Under the pieces are notes generated by a model. That model did no database searches. It was not told where the DNA came from and saw only the letters and a program-made list of their open reading frames with translations. From Chara braunii (Eukaryota; Streptophyta; Charophyceae; Charales; Characeae): a stretch of DNA of 35,530 nucleotides. Every line of letters begins with the position of its first letter. The first letter of the stretch is position 1. The stretch spans positions 647,165-682,694 of the forward strand of contig BFEA01000419.1 of NCBI GenBank assembly GCA_003427395.1. The letters run 5' to 3'. Positions 11,132 through 19,912 of the stretch are shown one piece after another. Position numbers and translations under genes: made by a program.

Positions 11132-11572
11132 TGGCAGTAGGGGCATGCTCACAATGCCGTAGCACTTTTGCACGATGAATCTGACGGCGATTGTGGACAG
11201 ATGCATTCTCAGACCGATTCCGCAGACTCCTGCTGTGCGTGCGTACATCGACAAGAGATCGAGCGGAAGGCTGAGAAACACCACCACCACCACCACCCCC
11301 ACCCCCACCCCCACCCTCCGAGAGAGAGGACTCTCTACCTTATCGAGTTCCGATGCATCTCTCGGACTCTACCTTATCTATTTCCGATGCATCTGAACTG
11401 CGTGTGAGGACAGATGCATTCTCAGATGCATCCTCCGAAGTCGTACGACATGGAGATCTTCGAGGGATTCGACATCCGCCACGGCTGTCAGTCGGTATCC
11501 CCTAACAACGAAACGTTGGACGGTATCCCGACTGCCGGAAAACGACACCACCTCAGACCGTCCGACGACCCG
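11132..11572. repeat. Short duplications and CCA run
   Basis: A CACCAC / CCCACC run lies at 11279-11316. ACAGATGCATTCTCAGA occurs near 11199 and again near 11410. CTCTACCTTATC with TTCCGATGCATCT occurs near 11334 and 11368. These are local direct duplications. I see no gene. Confidence 0.6.
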
Positions 11573-11980
11573 TCAGCTAAACAGTATGGACCAGCAGAAC
11601 ATCCAACGGCAACCTGAACCACACAGAAAAACAGGAGGAGGAGGAGGAGTAGAAGAGGAGGAGAAGAAGAGGAGGAGGAGGAGGAGGAGAAGAGGAGGAG
11701 GATAACGAGTCAGCTAAACCGTATGGACCAGCAGAACATTCAAAGGCGACCTGAACCACACAAAAAAGGAGGAGGAGGAGCAGAACGAGGAGGACGAAGA
11801 GGAGAACGAAGAGGAGAACGAAGAGGAGGAGGAGGAGGAAGAGAACGAGGAGTACGAAGAGGAGGAGGAGGAGGAGGAGGAGGAGGAGGAGGAGGAGGAG
11901 AAGGAGAAGAGGAGGTGGAGGAGGAGGGGTCAGCTAGCAGAACATCCAAGGGTGACCTGAACCACACAAACGACGAGGAC
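11573..11980. repeat. Compound minisatellite: GGA tract plus conserved 55-65 bp block
   Basis: Three blocks begin with GTCAGCTAA or GTCAGCTAG, contain CAGCAGAACATCCAA and end CCTGAACCACACA, at 11573, 11708 and 11929. The third lacks the TATGGACCAG part. Each of the first two is followed by a variable purine GGA/GAA/GAC tract, and the third by GAC/GAG units. The Gly/Arg/Glu-rich frames are compositional. Confidence 0.8.
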
Positions 11981-12101
11981 GACGAGGAGGACGAGGAGGA
12001 CGAGGAGGGCAAGAAAGGGAAACAAGACAATGAAGAGATGGGTAGGACAGAGAACAACGTAACTGCAGCTTCATCGAACAGAAGAAAGGAAGGATGCAAA
12101 A

Positions 12102-12651
12102 NNNNNNNNNNNNNNNNNNNNNNNNNNNNNNNNNNNNNNNNNNNNNNNNNNNNNNNNNNNNNNNNNNNNNNNNNNNNNNNNNNNNNNNNNNNNNNNNNNN
12201 NNNNNNNNNNNNNNNNNNNNNNNNNNNNNNNNNNNNNNNNNNNNNNNNNNNNNNNNNNNNNNNNNNNNNNNNNNNNNNNNNNNNNNNNNNNNNNNNNNNN
12301 NNNNNNNNNNNNNNNNNNNNNNNNNNNNNNNNNNNNNNNNNNNNNNNNNNNNNNNNNNNNNNNNNNNNNNNNNNNNNNNNNNNNNNNNNNNNNNNNNNNN
12401 NNNNNNNNNNNNNNNNNNNNNNNNNNNNNNNNNNNNNNNNNNNNNNNNNNNNNNNNNNNNNNNNNNNNNNNNNNNNNNNNNNNNNNNNNNNNNNNNNNNN
12501 NNNNNNNNNNNNNNNNNNNNNNNNNNNNNNNNNNNNNNNNNNNNNNNNNNNNNNNNNNNNNNNNNNNNNNNNNNNNNNNNNNNNNNNNNNNNNNNNNNNN
12601 NNNNNNNNNNNNNNNNNNNNNNNNNNNNNNNNNNNNNNNNNNNNNNNNNNN
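12102..12651. other. Assembly gap (N x 550)
   Basis: A run of N preceded by GGATGCAAAA and followed by CTGGAAAGTC. The purine-rich repeat on the left probably caused the assembly break. The size may be an estimate. Confidence 1.
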
Positions 12652-13392
12652 CTGGAAAGTCGGGGCCGGACCGTTAGGGTCGTGATACAAAAACGGGACC
12701 CGACAGTGCCGTCGAAAAAGGAGCTCTCACGACAGTACCGCCGCTTTTATGTGGGCACCTGCGGTTCCAGCGAAAAGAGAGACAGTCAGTATGGGGTCGG
12801 TTGGGGGTATGGGTTTGACAACTGGGGGATTGTGGATTTTTTCTTAATCTGGCGGTAGGCCTTTCTTTTTAGTTTTTCTCGGGGTGGTTGGAGCGCAACC
12901 TTGTTACAGGTTAGATTCAGACTGCGGAGTAGCCTGACTGCATGTGTGACGTATGTGACCGACTACGAAGTAGTATAGTTCTTTTCTTTAGTATATAGTC
13001 TCAGCATTACTTGTGTCCGTCAAACCAACATCAGACCCCTGATGAGCCTAGTTCGGCGGCTAGGCGAAACCGGTCGGGTCATACGCCTGCGGTTATTCCG
13101 CACTATGTACTTCACGATTATCTTAATTTTTCAGTCGCGTTCGGGGACACCTGTCTGTTGGTATTGTCGTCATTTTCCTGTCGTGTCTGTCGGTCGTCAT
13201 TTTCCTGTCGTCTACCTGTGTCGTGTGTTCTGTCGTCAATGGCTATGTTATGACAAAGTTGAGGTCATGCAGTGTCACGTTGCTGTTAATCCATTTTGAC
13301 TATCCATTGTTCTGGCTTTGCAAGACCAACTTTATCACACGAAGGAACCAACGTAGAGATTGCACTACAGTTGAGTGACTTCGCGTTTCGAG
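12652..13392. other. Leader of the CCHC ORF; no gene seen
   Basis: The sequence looks unique. A 19-base block containing CATTTTCCTGTCGT is repeated at 13166-13184 and 13193-13211. If the following ORF belongs to a retroelement, this is its 5' untranslated part. I could not identify an LTR or primer-binding site. Confidence 0.4.
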
Positions 13393-14157
13393 ATGGCGTC
13401 TAATGGTGTTGGTTATGTGAACAGGGATGGTCCTCGACCACCAGTTCATTGTTATAACTGCGGTCAGTACGGTCATATTTCGCGTTTTTGTCCTCATCCC
13501 CGTGTAGGTAATAGTCAACAGTCGAATAATGCTATTGTACCAGTCGTGCCAGTCCAGCCGATTGCGACGTATCCACCCGGTCCTACGGCACAGGTCGGAA
13601 CGTCTGCTCCGTACTTTCCAGGTCAATATGGTGGTAATGGCGAAGGACTGGGAAGACGTGTCAGCACATTAGAAGAGATCGTTACGCGGATCAACACTAA
13701 GCACCAGGCGGATGAGGCACGGGAGCGGGCGATGTGTGAAGAGGAAGAGAGAAAGAAGCGAGATAAGGAAGAGGAACAACGAAGAGAAATGGAGAAAAAG
13801 AACAGAGAAGAATTTCAGTCGTCTATAAGGCAGGAATTGGCTGCGAAATTGGAGGTAGTAAGAGAGGCTGTCGACGGCAAAAAAACTGCGGAAAGCGAAG
13901 AAATGGCGAAACCCGAGCCTTCAACAAACGAATACTTAAGTGTTTTCGCGACCTATTGTGACCGTGCACAATATTTAAATGGATTATGCATTGAAAGAAT
14001 GAAGATCCTCTTTTATCTTTTGTTTTTTATAGTGTTTATAGTTGGACGTTGTAGTCCGTGGCAGCCGTCAAAGTCAAACCCCTTAAGTTCTCTCCAGACC
14101 CTAAATGCTGGAACTGGTCTCGAGAGCAATAAGAGACGATTGCCACCACATGTATGA
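13393..14157 (+). CDS. Gag-like protein with CCHC zinc knuckle and coiled coil
   Basis: ATG 13393 (GAGATGGCG) gives 254 residues. A CX2CX4HX4C knuckle uses C20, C23, H28 and C33 (CYNCGQYGHISRFC). A Pro/Val/Gly-rich linker follows, then a strongly charged Glu/Lys/Arg segment at about residues 95-165 (RKKRDKEEEQRREMEKK) expected to form a coiled coil. Around residues 203-218 a hydrophobic stretch (ILFYLLFFIVFIV) appears, after which nothing is recognisable. That part may be drifted frame rather than real protein. Such knuckle proteins bind RNA or single-stranded DNA, and most repeat-borne ones are Gag remnants. No protease, reverse transcriptase or integrase follows, so this is a truncated or non-autonomous element, or a domesticated single-domain gene. 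Confidence 0.6.
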   Translation: MASNGVGYVNRDGPRPPVHCYNCGQYGHISRFCPHPRVGNSQQSNNAIVPVVPVQPIATYPPGPTAQVGTSAPYFPGQYGGNGEGLGRRVSTLEEIVTRINTKHQADEARERAMCEEEERKKRDKEEEQRREMEKKNREEFQSSIRQELAAKLEVVREAVDGKKTAESEEMAKPEPSTNEYLSVFATYCDRAQYLNGLCIERMKILFYLLFFIVFIVGRCSPWQPSKSNPLSSLQTLNAGTGLESNKRRLPPHV

Positions 14158-14659
14158 ACCTGTGTACCACACCCTCTCTGCAAGGTGCGGAAGAGGGTGT
14201 GGTTCTCAACTGCACTAGGCGGTTATCTAGTGTCAACAGATTAACCCCTCAAAGCGCATGCCAGCCGACACTTGAGTGTTGAACGCGACCCTTGAGATTA
14301 TCAAGGACCGCGTGGTTATGGGTACTACATAGTACGCCATCATTGCGACTGCTTGTGTATGCTTGCATTGCTAGTCGATATGAGAAGGTCTTGCATCCGC
14401 GCGGTTTTATACTAAGTCTCGCTCGTGTTGCCAATCCAATTTTCCGCGTCGGAAGGTTATAGGATGGCTACAAACGAGACTATGAGTGTTGTTGTGTTGT
14501 TTGTTTTTTATCGTTCCGTGTGTGTGTGTGTGTTTGATTTTTAAGTTTACGTGCGCTGTAACGCGTGGTAAGTGAGATGCGTTCTAGTCGACCGACGACG
14601 AGTCGCGCTTGGGACTTCAGTCCCCCATTGCGTCGGTTCGCGCAATGGTCCAATACAGG
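14158..14659. other. No gene seen; short palindromes and TG run
   Basis: Contains ACACTTGAGTGT (near 14270), GTACTACATAGTAC (near 14320) and a TG run at 14517-14534. Open frames are short and unlike known proteins. Confidence 0.4.
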
Positions 14660-15310
14660 CGTAAGACCACGCGTACACCCTATGCTACAACGAACGAGAA
14701 ACGCCCTAGGCTGCTCCACCTTTGCAACTGCAATTTATTAATTTTCGTACTGTGAACTGGTAGCTCAACATGGATACACCCACCGAAGGGAGGGGACAAC
14801 TCTCGCAGCTAGAGGTAAGTTGTACCTCACGTTGGCCCTATCCCATCGTAGGGGCTCACGATAGGTATGGCTGGCGTACTCGGCCGGAGAGGTTTACGGA
14901 AGCTTCATGTGTATTATGAGAAATAGACCAACTCCTGCGTGACGCGGCCGGAAGGATCTCGCCCTGCGCGGGACCGATGCCCTCGACACCGCATGCGCCA
15001 CCTATACTTCTCGCGGTCTTCTACGATAGGATAGGTTCCCGCGGGGCACAACTTACCTTCCCTAAGGGGTTGTCACCACCCTTAGGGGTGTATCCCAACT
15101 AAGCTACTTACCCACATGCCACAAATTTTAAATGCAATTGTATAGGTAGGTCGATCGAGGACACTTCGCTGAAGTATAGGAAACGCTTGGTTAAAATGTC
15201 ATTGTCATCCGTTCTTTAGTGTGTTGATCTCCTAGGTACGAACGAACGTAGATCAACTAGGGCGGTTTCAACCAAGCGTGAAACCCACAACTCAATTCTA
15301 GTCCCTTAAA
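14660..15310. repeat. Hairpin of two inverted ~330-bp units (copies 1 and 2)
   Basis: Copy 1 (plus, about 14660-14995) and copy 2 (minus, about 15310-14995) meet tail to tail near 14995. Shared landmarks in unit orientation are GGATACACCC or GGATACGCCC, then GGTAAGTTGT, then CCTAT with TCGTAGG. Copy 3 in plus orientation lies at 16527-17040. Copies are clearly related but diverged. Each holds AG followed by GTAAGTTGT, a conserved splice-donor-like site. Confidence 0.7.
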
Positions 15311-15892
15311 CATCTGGGGTTAAGACTCGTTGCTTTAGGGGCAGACCCTGTTATCGTCCCGGAGTGAACCGTTCTACAAGGGGGGTATTCTGCCGATTCG
15401 GTGCAGACGGCCGAACTTCTAAGATCTGAGTCTTGTACTTGAGCGAGGAGCAGTACCCCAGACCACTTCCTAGAGGGTGAAACACACGACACTTTCAGTA
15501 ATACATCTGATCAATAATCATCCGTAAAGCAGCCTATCATTCAAAAATATTAAAATCTAGGAGGACGGGTTTGCGTGCGTTAGGTCTACAGAAGAGTGGG
15601 AAAAACGACTTTGGTGACACGTCTCATCAAGTCAAAATTGAGACAAACCGACTACCTTGTCGGCTGCGTCGAGATTATTGTCGGAGTCACCTCCTCTTTG
15701 GCGGATGTATGATATTTTATTTATGGAGTTCGACCCGAGGTGGTCGGATTTTCTTTCGATCTTGTGTTATTGAATGCGTTATATGATGATTCAAATTCTT
15801 TCAGTTATCATTTCTGATTGGATATACATTCCTATCGACTACGGTCGATCCGTTTTGATGCAATTATGTATGGTTGTTATAGCTTTCTTTTG
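15311..15892. other. No gene seen
   Basis: Sequence between copy 2 and the MITE. I found no family motif, RNA gene or clear repeat. An AT-rich part lies at 15530-15560. Confidence 0.4.
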
Positions 15893-15951
15893 ACTTCCAT
15901 CTTAACCCGAAAACAAGGTACGTAACTTGTATACGAATACAAGGTACGGGC

Positions 15952-15975
15952 TACCTTGTATTCGAATACAAGGTA
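15952..15975. repeat. Perfect 24-bp palindrome
   Basis: TACCTTGTATTC is followed immediately by its own reverse complement, centred on TTCGAA. A second half-site block, GAATACAAGGTA, lies just before it at 15935-15946. Confidence 0.9.
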
Positions 15976-16271
15976 AATACCTTATAGAACGAATTTTATG
16001 GTGCAACTTTCCTAAGGCAAAGGGGGGAATAAAAAATGTGTATAGTAAATATCAGTAATAATATCACAAATAGAACATTGTCATCCGCTACCAGGACGGG
16101 GCTGTAGCGTGACGTTCATTTTTTTTATTATTATTTTTTTAAGAACACATTGACTTCGTTGCATGCTCACGATCCGGCATGTATTGAAATTCTAGTTAGG
16201 TTTGAGTGTGTGTGTATGTGTGTGAGAGGGAGCATTGCACCCGTATACGAAAGCAGGTGAGTGGACAGCGC

Positions 16272-16274
<3 letters not shown>

Positions 16275-16326
<52 letters not shown>

Positions 16327-16382
16327 CATTGTGCCCGTGTGTGGACAACTCATGCCAGAGAGAGAGAGAGAGAGAGAGAGAG
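16275..16382. repeat. CA and GA microsatellites
   Basis: A CA run at 16275-16325, then 31 unique bases, then a GA run at 16357-16382, all within the MITE. Open frames made of Thr-His or Cys-Val repeats are artefacts. Confidence 0.95.
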
Positions 16383-16526
16383 TGTTGCATGACAGTTTCA
16401 AGGCATACCTCGAATATAAGGTACGTATCTTATATTCGAAAATTTAACAGCGATTTCTTCGAACCCGTTTTTCGGAGGTAACTTCAATACAAGGTATGTA
16501 TCTTGTTTTCAGGTTAAGACGGTAGT

Positions 16527-17040
16527 GTTTAAGGGACTAGGATTGAGTTGTGGGTTTCACGCTTGGTTGAGATGGCCCTAGTCGACCGCTGTTCATTCGT
16601 ATCTAGGAGATCAACACCCTATGGCACGGATGGCGTCCGGGTTTGTATAACGTTTTAACCAACCGTTTCCTATACTGCAACGAACCGAACAAATGTCCTC
16701 GGCTGACCTACCTCTGCAGTTGCATTTAAAAACTTTCGTACGTGGGTAAATAGTTCGGTAGGGATACGCCCCAAAGGGTGGTGAAAATCCCCTGGGAAAG
16801 GTAAGTTGTGCCCCATGGGAACCTATACTGTCGTAGGAGACCATGAGAAATACGGCTAACGCACCCGGCTAGAGCGGTGAAGGGGTGACACAACCACGCC
16901 CGTCTCGACGGTTCGGCTGGTTCTTTTGCATTGTTCCGAAGACGACTCAGTTTTGTTTCGCTTAACTCCTAAGTGACGTGGCCGGGAGGGCTCTCGCCTT
17001 TCGTGAGAAAGGCAGAAGCCGATGTGCTCGACATCGTAAT
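16527..17040 (+). repeat. Third copy of the 330-bp unit, direct to copy 1
   Basis: Begins GTTTAAGGGACTAGGATTG, matching copy 2 reversed from 15310. It continues through GGATACGCCCC, AAAGGTAAGTTGTGCCCCAT and AACTCCTAAGTGACGTGGCC. That last block is the counterpart of AACTCCTGCGTGACGCGGCC in copy 1 near 14930. It is longer than copy 1 because of extra sequence at about 16880-16965. Confidence 0.65.
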
Positions 17041-17187
17041 TATAAGTGGGGCTCCACCTACCATACGTGAGGCTGCTATTACAAAAAAGGCGCCCCAACA
17101 ACAACAAAATCCGCTCAGAATCTATGAAAACGAACTTTACATTTAACAAAATTCAGGTCCAACGCTTTGAATTAGCGTTAAGGATCT

Positions 17188-17205
17188 CCCCCCCCCCCCC
17201 CCCCN
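17188..17205. other. Poly(C) run ending in an ambiguous base
   Basis: Seventeen C residues followed by N at 17205, just before the satellite. This is a weak assembly point. Confidence 0.9.
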
Positions 17206-17565
17206 GGCTTTGACTATCTATAAGCCACAAAGGCTGTGACTATACAAACCATAAAGGCTGTGACTAAGCTACGGTGGCTTTGACTATCTATAAGCCTCAA
17301 AGGCTGTGACTATATAAGCCAAGAAGGCTGTGACTAAGCCATACAGGCTGCGACTAAGCTACGGAGGCTTTGACTACCTATAAGCCACAAAGGCTGTGAC
17401 TCTATATAAGCCAAGAAGGCTGTGACTAAGCCATAAAGGCTGTGACTAAGCCATAAAGGCTGCAATTAAGTCATAAAGCCTGCGACTAAGACACGAAGCC
17501 CGTGACTATTATAAGCCATAAAGGCTGTGACTAAACAGTACAAGGCTGCGACTAAGCCACACACA
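17206..17565. repeat. Satellite array, 20-24 bp monomer (array 1)
   Basis: Monomers of the type AGGCTGTGACTAAGCCATAA, and longer ones with CTATATAAGCCACAA, run in tandem with divergence toward the right end. A composite unit with GCTACGGAGGCTTTGACTA appears more than once. Each monomer carries GCC and GGC about five bases apart, giving a tiny inverted repeat. The same monomers and composite unit recur at 35243-35530. Confidence 0.9.
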
Positions 17566-17645
17566 AAGATTGCGCCTTGTCATCAGCGTTGCAGTCCCAA
17601 GGATTGCCGATCTATTTTCAGACCTGTTCCCCTAAGGCCTTTTTC
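17566..17645. other. Short unique flank left of the library junction
   Basis: Eighty bases between the satellite and the adapter. Because of the adapter, its true right-hand neighbour is unknown. Confidence 0.5.
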
Positions 17646-17683
17646 CTGTCTCTTATACACATCTAGATGTGTATAAGAGACAG
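17646..17683. other. Nextera mate-pair junction adapter (assembly artefact)
   Basis: CTGTCTCTTATACACATCT is followed at once by its reverse complement AGATGTGTATAAGAGACAG. These are two head-to-head Tn5 mosaic ends, the junction sequence of Nextera mate-pair libraries. The minus strand here encodes the contaminant-type peptide VSYTHLDVYKRQ. The natural genome is very unlikely to hold this exact 38-bp sequence. Confidence 0.97.
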
Positions 17684-17804
17684 TTATTAGTACTTCCCCC
17701 CTGGTCACGGTCTCTTCCTCCCACCTTCCCCCATTTTCTTTTTCCTCCCCTGCCCCTTCCCGCTTCCCCATTCCCCTTCTCCATTTATTTTCACTGAAAC
17801 ATGA
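17684..17804. other. Pyrimidine-rich flank right of the adapter
   Basis: C/T-rich (CTTCCTCCC, TTTTCCTCCCC) sequence leading into the SINE. No gene. Confidence 0.5.
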
Positions 17805-17952
17805 AAAAGGGTGGCGGCCTTAAGATACCATCATTGAATTGACCAGCCCCAAGTAATTCAGAATTGTCACGCTGTGACATCTGGGTCCATCAGGATTGAA
17901 ACTCGAGTCTGTATTCCAACAGTTTGTGGGTGTACCAACAGAGCTAGGCTCC
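17805..17952 (-). mobile_element. tRNA-derived SINE, near full length
   Basis: Minus-strand head GGAGCCTAGCTCTGTTGGTA gives the A box. GAGTTTCAATCC near 17894-17906 gives a degenerate B box. The body shares AATTCTGAATTACTTGGGGC and GGTCAATTCAATGATG with the copies at 9.3 and 33.7 kb, and ends GCCACCCTTTTTCATG. Confidence 0.75.
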
Positions 17953-18008
17953 AGTTTGAGGAAAGTGAAATTGGATCCTAGCTTAGTTGTTACACCTAGA
18001 AATGTTTT

Positions 18009-18113
18009 ATCAGGTATTTCATAATTGTCTTATTGTATGCATCTTGGTCCATCGAGATTCAAACTCGGCACTATATTTCAACATGTCATGGGTGTACCGA
18101 CTGAGCTAGGCTC
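18009..18113 (-). mobile_element. tRNA-derived SINE, 3'-truncated
   Basis: The minus strand starts GAGCCTAGCTCAGTCGGTAC, a very good A box, with GAGTTTGAATCTCG as B box about 50 bases on. Similarity to the other copies ends near CATAATTGTC, so the tail half is missing. It lies about 60 bases from the previous copy, in the same orientation. Confidence 0.75.
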
Positions 18114-18484
18114 AAATTGAAGACGACTGAGAACAGTCTCTCTGGTCAGCTCCAAAGAGACCAGGTTCATCCGTCTCCAATTTGAGGAACGACCAAGAGG
18201 TCACCAGATGCGCTCCGTCGCTCTGAACTCAATACAACGTGGAATAAGGCGTGGCATATGTGAAAAAAAAGTTAAGTGAAAAGCAATGGAGCCCGGAATA
18301 CTTGAGAGGTTTTTACCTGACGTAGATTTGTGTGGAAAAGCCAGCCCCCCCCCTCGAAAAAAAGTCTCCTCTTGTCTGCAGCCGTTGGATTCGTGGGCTG
18401 CCCGAAAACATTTGCTAAATCAATTGTGCGGAGAGATAGAAAAGCAAAGAGAGGTGTCATCTCTATCGGCCAGGTTTCTTTAGA
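18114..18484. other. No gene seen
   Basis: No recognised motif. A short A run and a C run lie near 18345-18362. The open frames on both strands look unlike any family. Confidence 0.4.
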
Positions 18485-18618
18485 CACAATAGGCCTCGCT
18501 TCACTACTCACCACATGCACAAAAGGCAAAAACTACGTCAGTTTACCTTTCCATGTTCTCGTGGAAGATTCATGCTCATTTTCAACATTTGGTAAGTAGC
18601 GAAGCGAGGCCCATTGTG
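18485..18618. mobile_element. MITE with 24-bp terminal inverted repeats
   Basis: The left end CACAATAGGCCTCGCTTCAC and the right end reversed CACAATGGGCCTCGCTTCGC agree over 24 bases with two differences. The element is 134 bp and has no coding capacity. I see no convincing target duplication. Confidence 0.7.
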
Positions 18619-18910
18619 AACAAATGCAAGAAAACGAGGGGGTCCTCATTTCTAAGGTGCTGCTTCATAGGCCAGAAACAAGGACCCCGGTGACTTGGGC
18701 AGGAAAAGGATTGCGTGGACATTTTCAGTGTTATACCACCAGTACAATCAGGCCTGTAGGCGTTCCACTGAGCGCCAAGCTTTGCCTAGCCACCAGCAGA
18801 ACACTTCTTTTCTTTTCTGGATGATGCCGCTAGCCATTGTGGTCCGGTAGGCCCGAGCTCCAAAATTTTCAGATGGGCGGCGAGTTCACTTTCTGCAATG
18901 CTGAGGCCGA
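18619..18910. other. No gene seen
   Basis: Unique-looking sequence between two MITEs. Confidence 0.4.
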
Positions 18911-19071
18911 GTACTACCTTCTTCCCCCAAACATAACGCATACGCGTTGTAAATGAATACAATGCATTGGGTGTGTTCTATTCGAATACAATGCATGTGT
19001 TCTATTGGAATAACCTTGAATTTCAAATACAACACATATGGGTTATGCTCGGGGGAAGAAGTTAGCGGTAC
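18911..19071. mobile_element. Hairpin MITE, CTTCCCCC family
   Basis: The left end reads GTACTACCTTCTTCCCCC, and the right end reversed reads GTACCGCTAACTTCTTCCCCC apart from small indels. The match continues into CATAACGCATACGCGTTGTA against CATAACCCATATGTGTTGTA. The middle holds two copies of GAATACAATGCAT (18955-18967 and about 18984-18996). The element folds on itself over most of its length. Confidence 0.65.
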
Positions 19072-19371
19072 TTTGTCGATAGTTTGGCCGCAACAAAACA
19101 TAAAGCCTTGATGGCACCACCTGAATGAATTTAGATCAGAGTCGTCAGGCCCATTCGCCGCAGCGTATCATGGCTCATGTGTGGCCGCAACTTTCGGAAG
19201 TACTAGTGGTTAAAAGACTATTATTTTGTTTTCGCTTTTTTTTTTGTACATTTTATTAAACTACCCCTCTACCCGCCTTTAGAAATTCGGGGACTGGTAG
19301 GTCGTTTTTTCATATACACACGTTGCCTGCCGGTAGGTTTGTGCGAGGTTCGGCCTTGGTCCCAGAGAGGC
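19072..19371. other. No gene seen
   Basis: AT-rich in the middle (19210-19265). No motif recognised. Confidence 0.35.
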
Positions 19372-19735
19372 AAAAATGGAAATATGTCGAATCGGCGCGG
19401 CGATTATTTGACTGTCAACATTTTGTTTATTTTTTTTTTCCCGGAAAGATCACACAATGAAATATATGGCCCCTCAAATTTTTAGAAATTTTCACTCGTT
19501 CCTCTGATAGAGAAAAATCACTGAAGTACTACTTCTGTTAGCCCACATATGACAGAGCGCCAAAAATGGAAATGCACCGATTCGGCATGATGATTATTTC
19601 ACAGTCAAAATAATTTCTTTTAATATTTCTGATATTTTTCCTGGGACGATGACGACCTGATCTACGGGCCCTCAATTGTTTTTGAATATTCTAAGAATTC
19701 TTCTGAGCGCGGAAAATCGCCAAAGTTGCCGCGTT
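19372..19735. repeat. Diverged tandem duplication, ~190 bp period
   Basis: AAAAATGGAAATATGTCGAA at 19373 is matched by AAAAATGGAAATGCACCGAT at 19563. Parallel landmarks follow: GATTATTT(G/C)AC, GTCAA, TTTTCC, GGCCCCTCAA or GGGCCCTCAA, TTCT or TTCC, and GAAAAATC or GAAAATC. Two copies only. Confidence 0.7.
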
Positions 19736-19912
19736 GAAATTGCAGGACTCAGTTCACTGGTTAGCATAGGTCGTTGCACCCCAACAACCCCAGCCCGGGT
19801 AGAGGGGTGGTTTAAATTCTTCCAAACCCCCTATGTCTGGGCGTAGCAGCTAGTAGATTCAATGGCAATAGTGCCCCAGCCATGTCGCGCCGTTCAAAGT
19901 TCTAAGCTAAAC

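Larger units (their letters stand above)
15893..16526. mobile_element. Fold-back MITE with microsatellite expansion inside
   Basis: The left end ACTTCCATCTTAACCCGAAA and the right end, reverse-complemented, ACTACCGTCTTAACCTGAAA continue as imperfect inverted repeats for about 45 bases. Inside are a perfect 24-bp palindrome (15952-15975), a near-perfect 28-bp palindrome (16410-16437), a CA run (16275-16325) and a GA run (16357-16382). The right boundary is supported because copy 3 of the neighbouring 330-bp unit starts directly after it at GTTTAAGGGACTAG. No transposase is present. Confidence 0.6.

Noticed and set aside
11723-12858. Frames of 250-320 residues across the gap
   Set aside because: Most of their length is N. 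The rest is purine-repeat translation.
16192-16481. Thr-His and Cys-Val repeat frames
   Set aside because: Translations of the CA/GA microsatellites.
17206-17565. CRISPR-like regular repeat
   Set aside because: Monomers are contiguous and degenerate with no unique spacers, and the DNA is eukaryotic.
17583-17771. 62-residue minus-strand frame
   Set aside because: It contains the adapter-derived peptide VSYTHLDVYKRQ and is a library artefact.
19747-19822. Possible tRNA gene or SINE head (GTTCACTGGTTAGCA, then GGTTTAAATTC)
   Set aside because: The B-box-like part differs at three positions, no cloverleaf can be drawn, and it does not match the other SINE heads.
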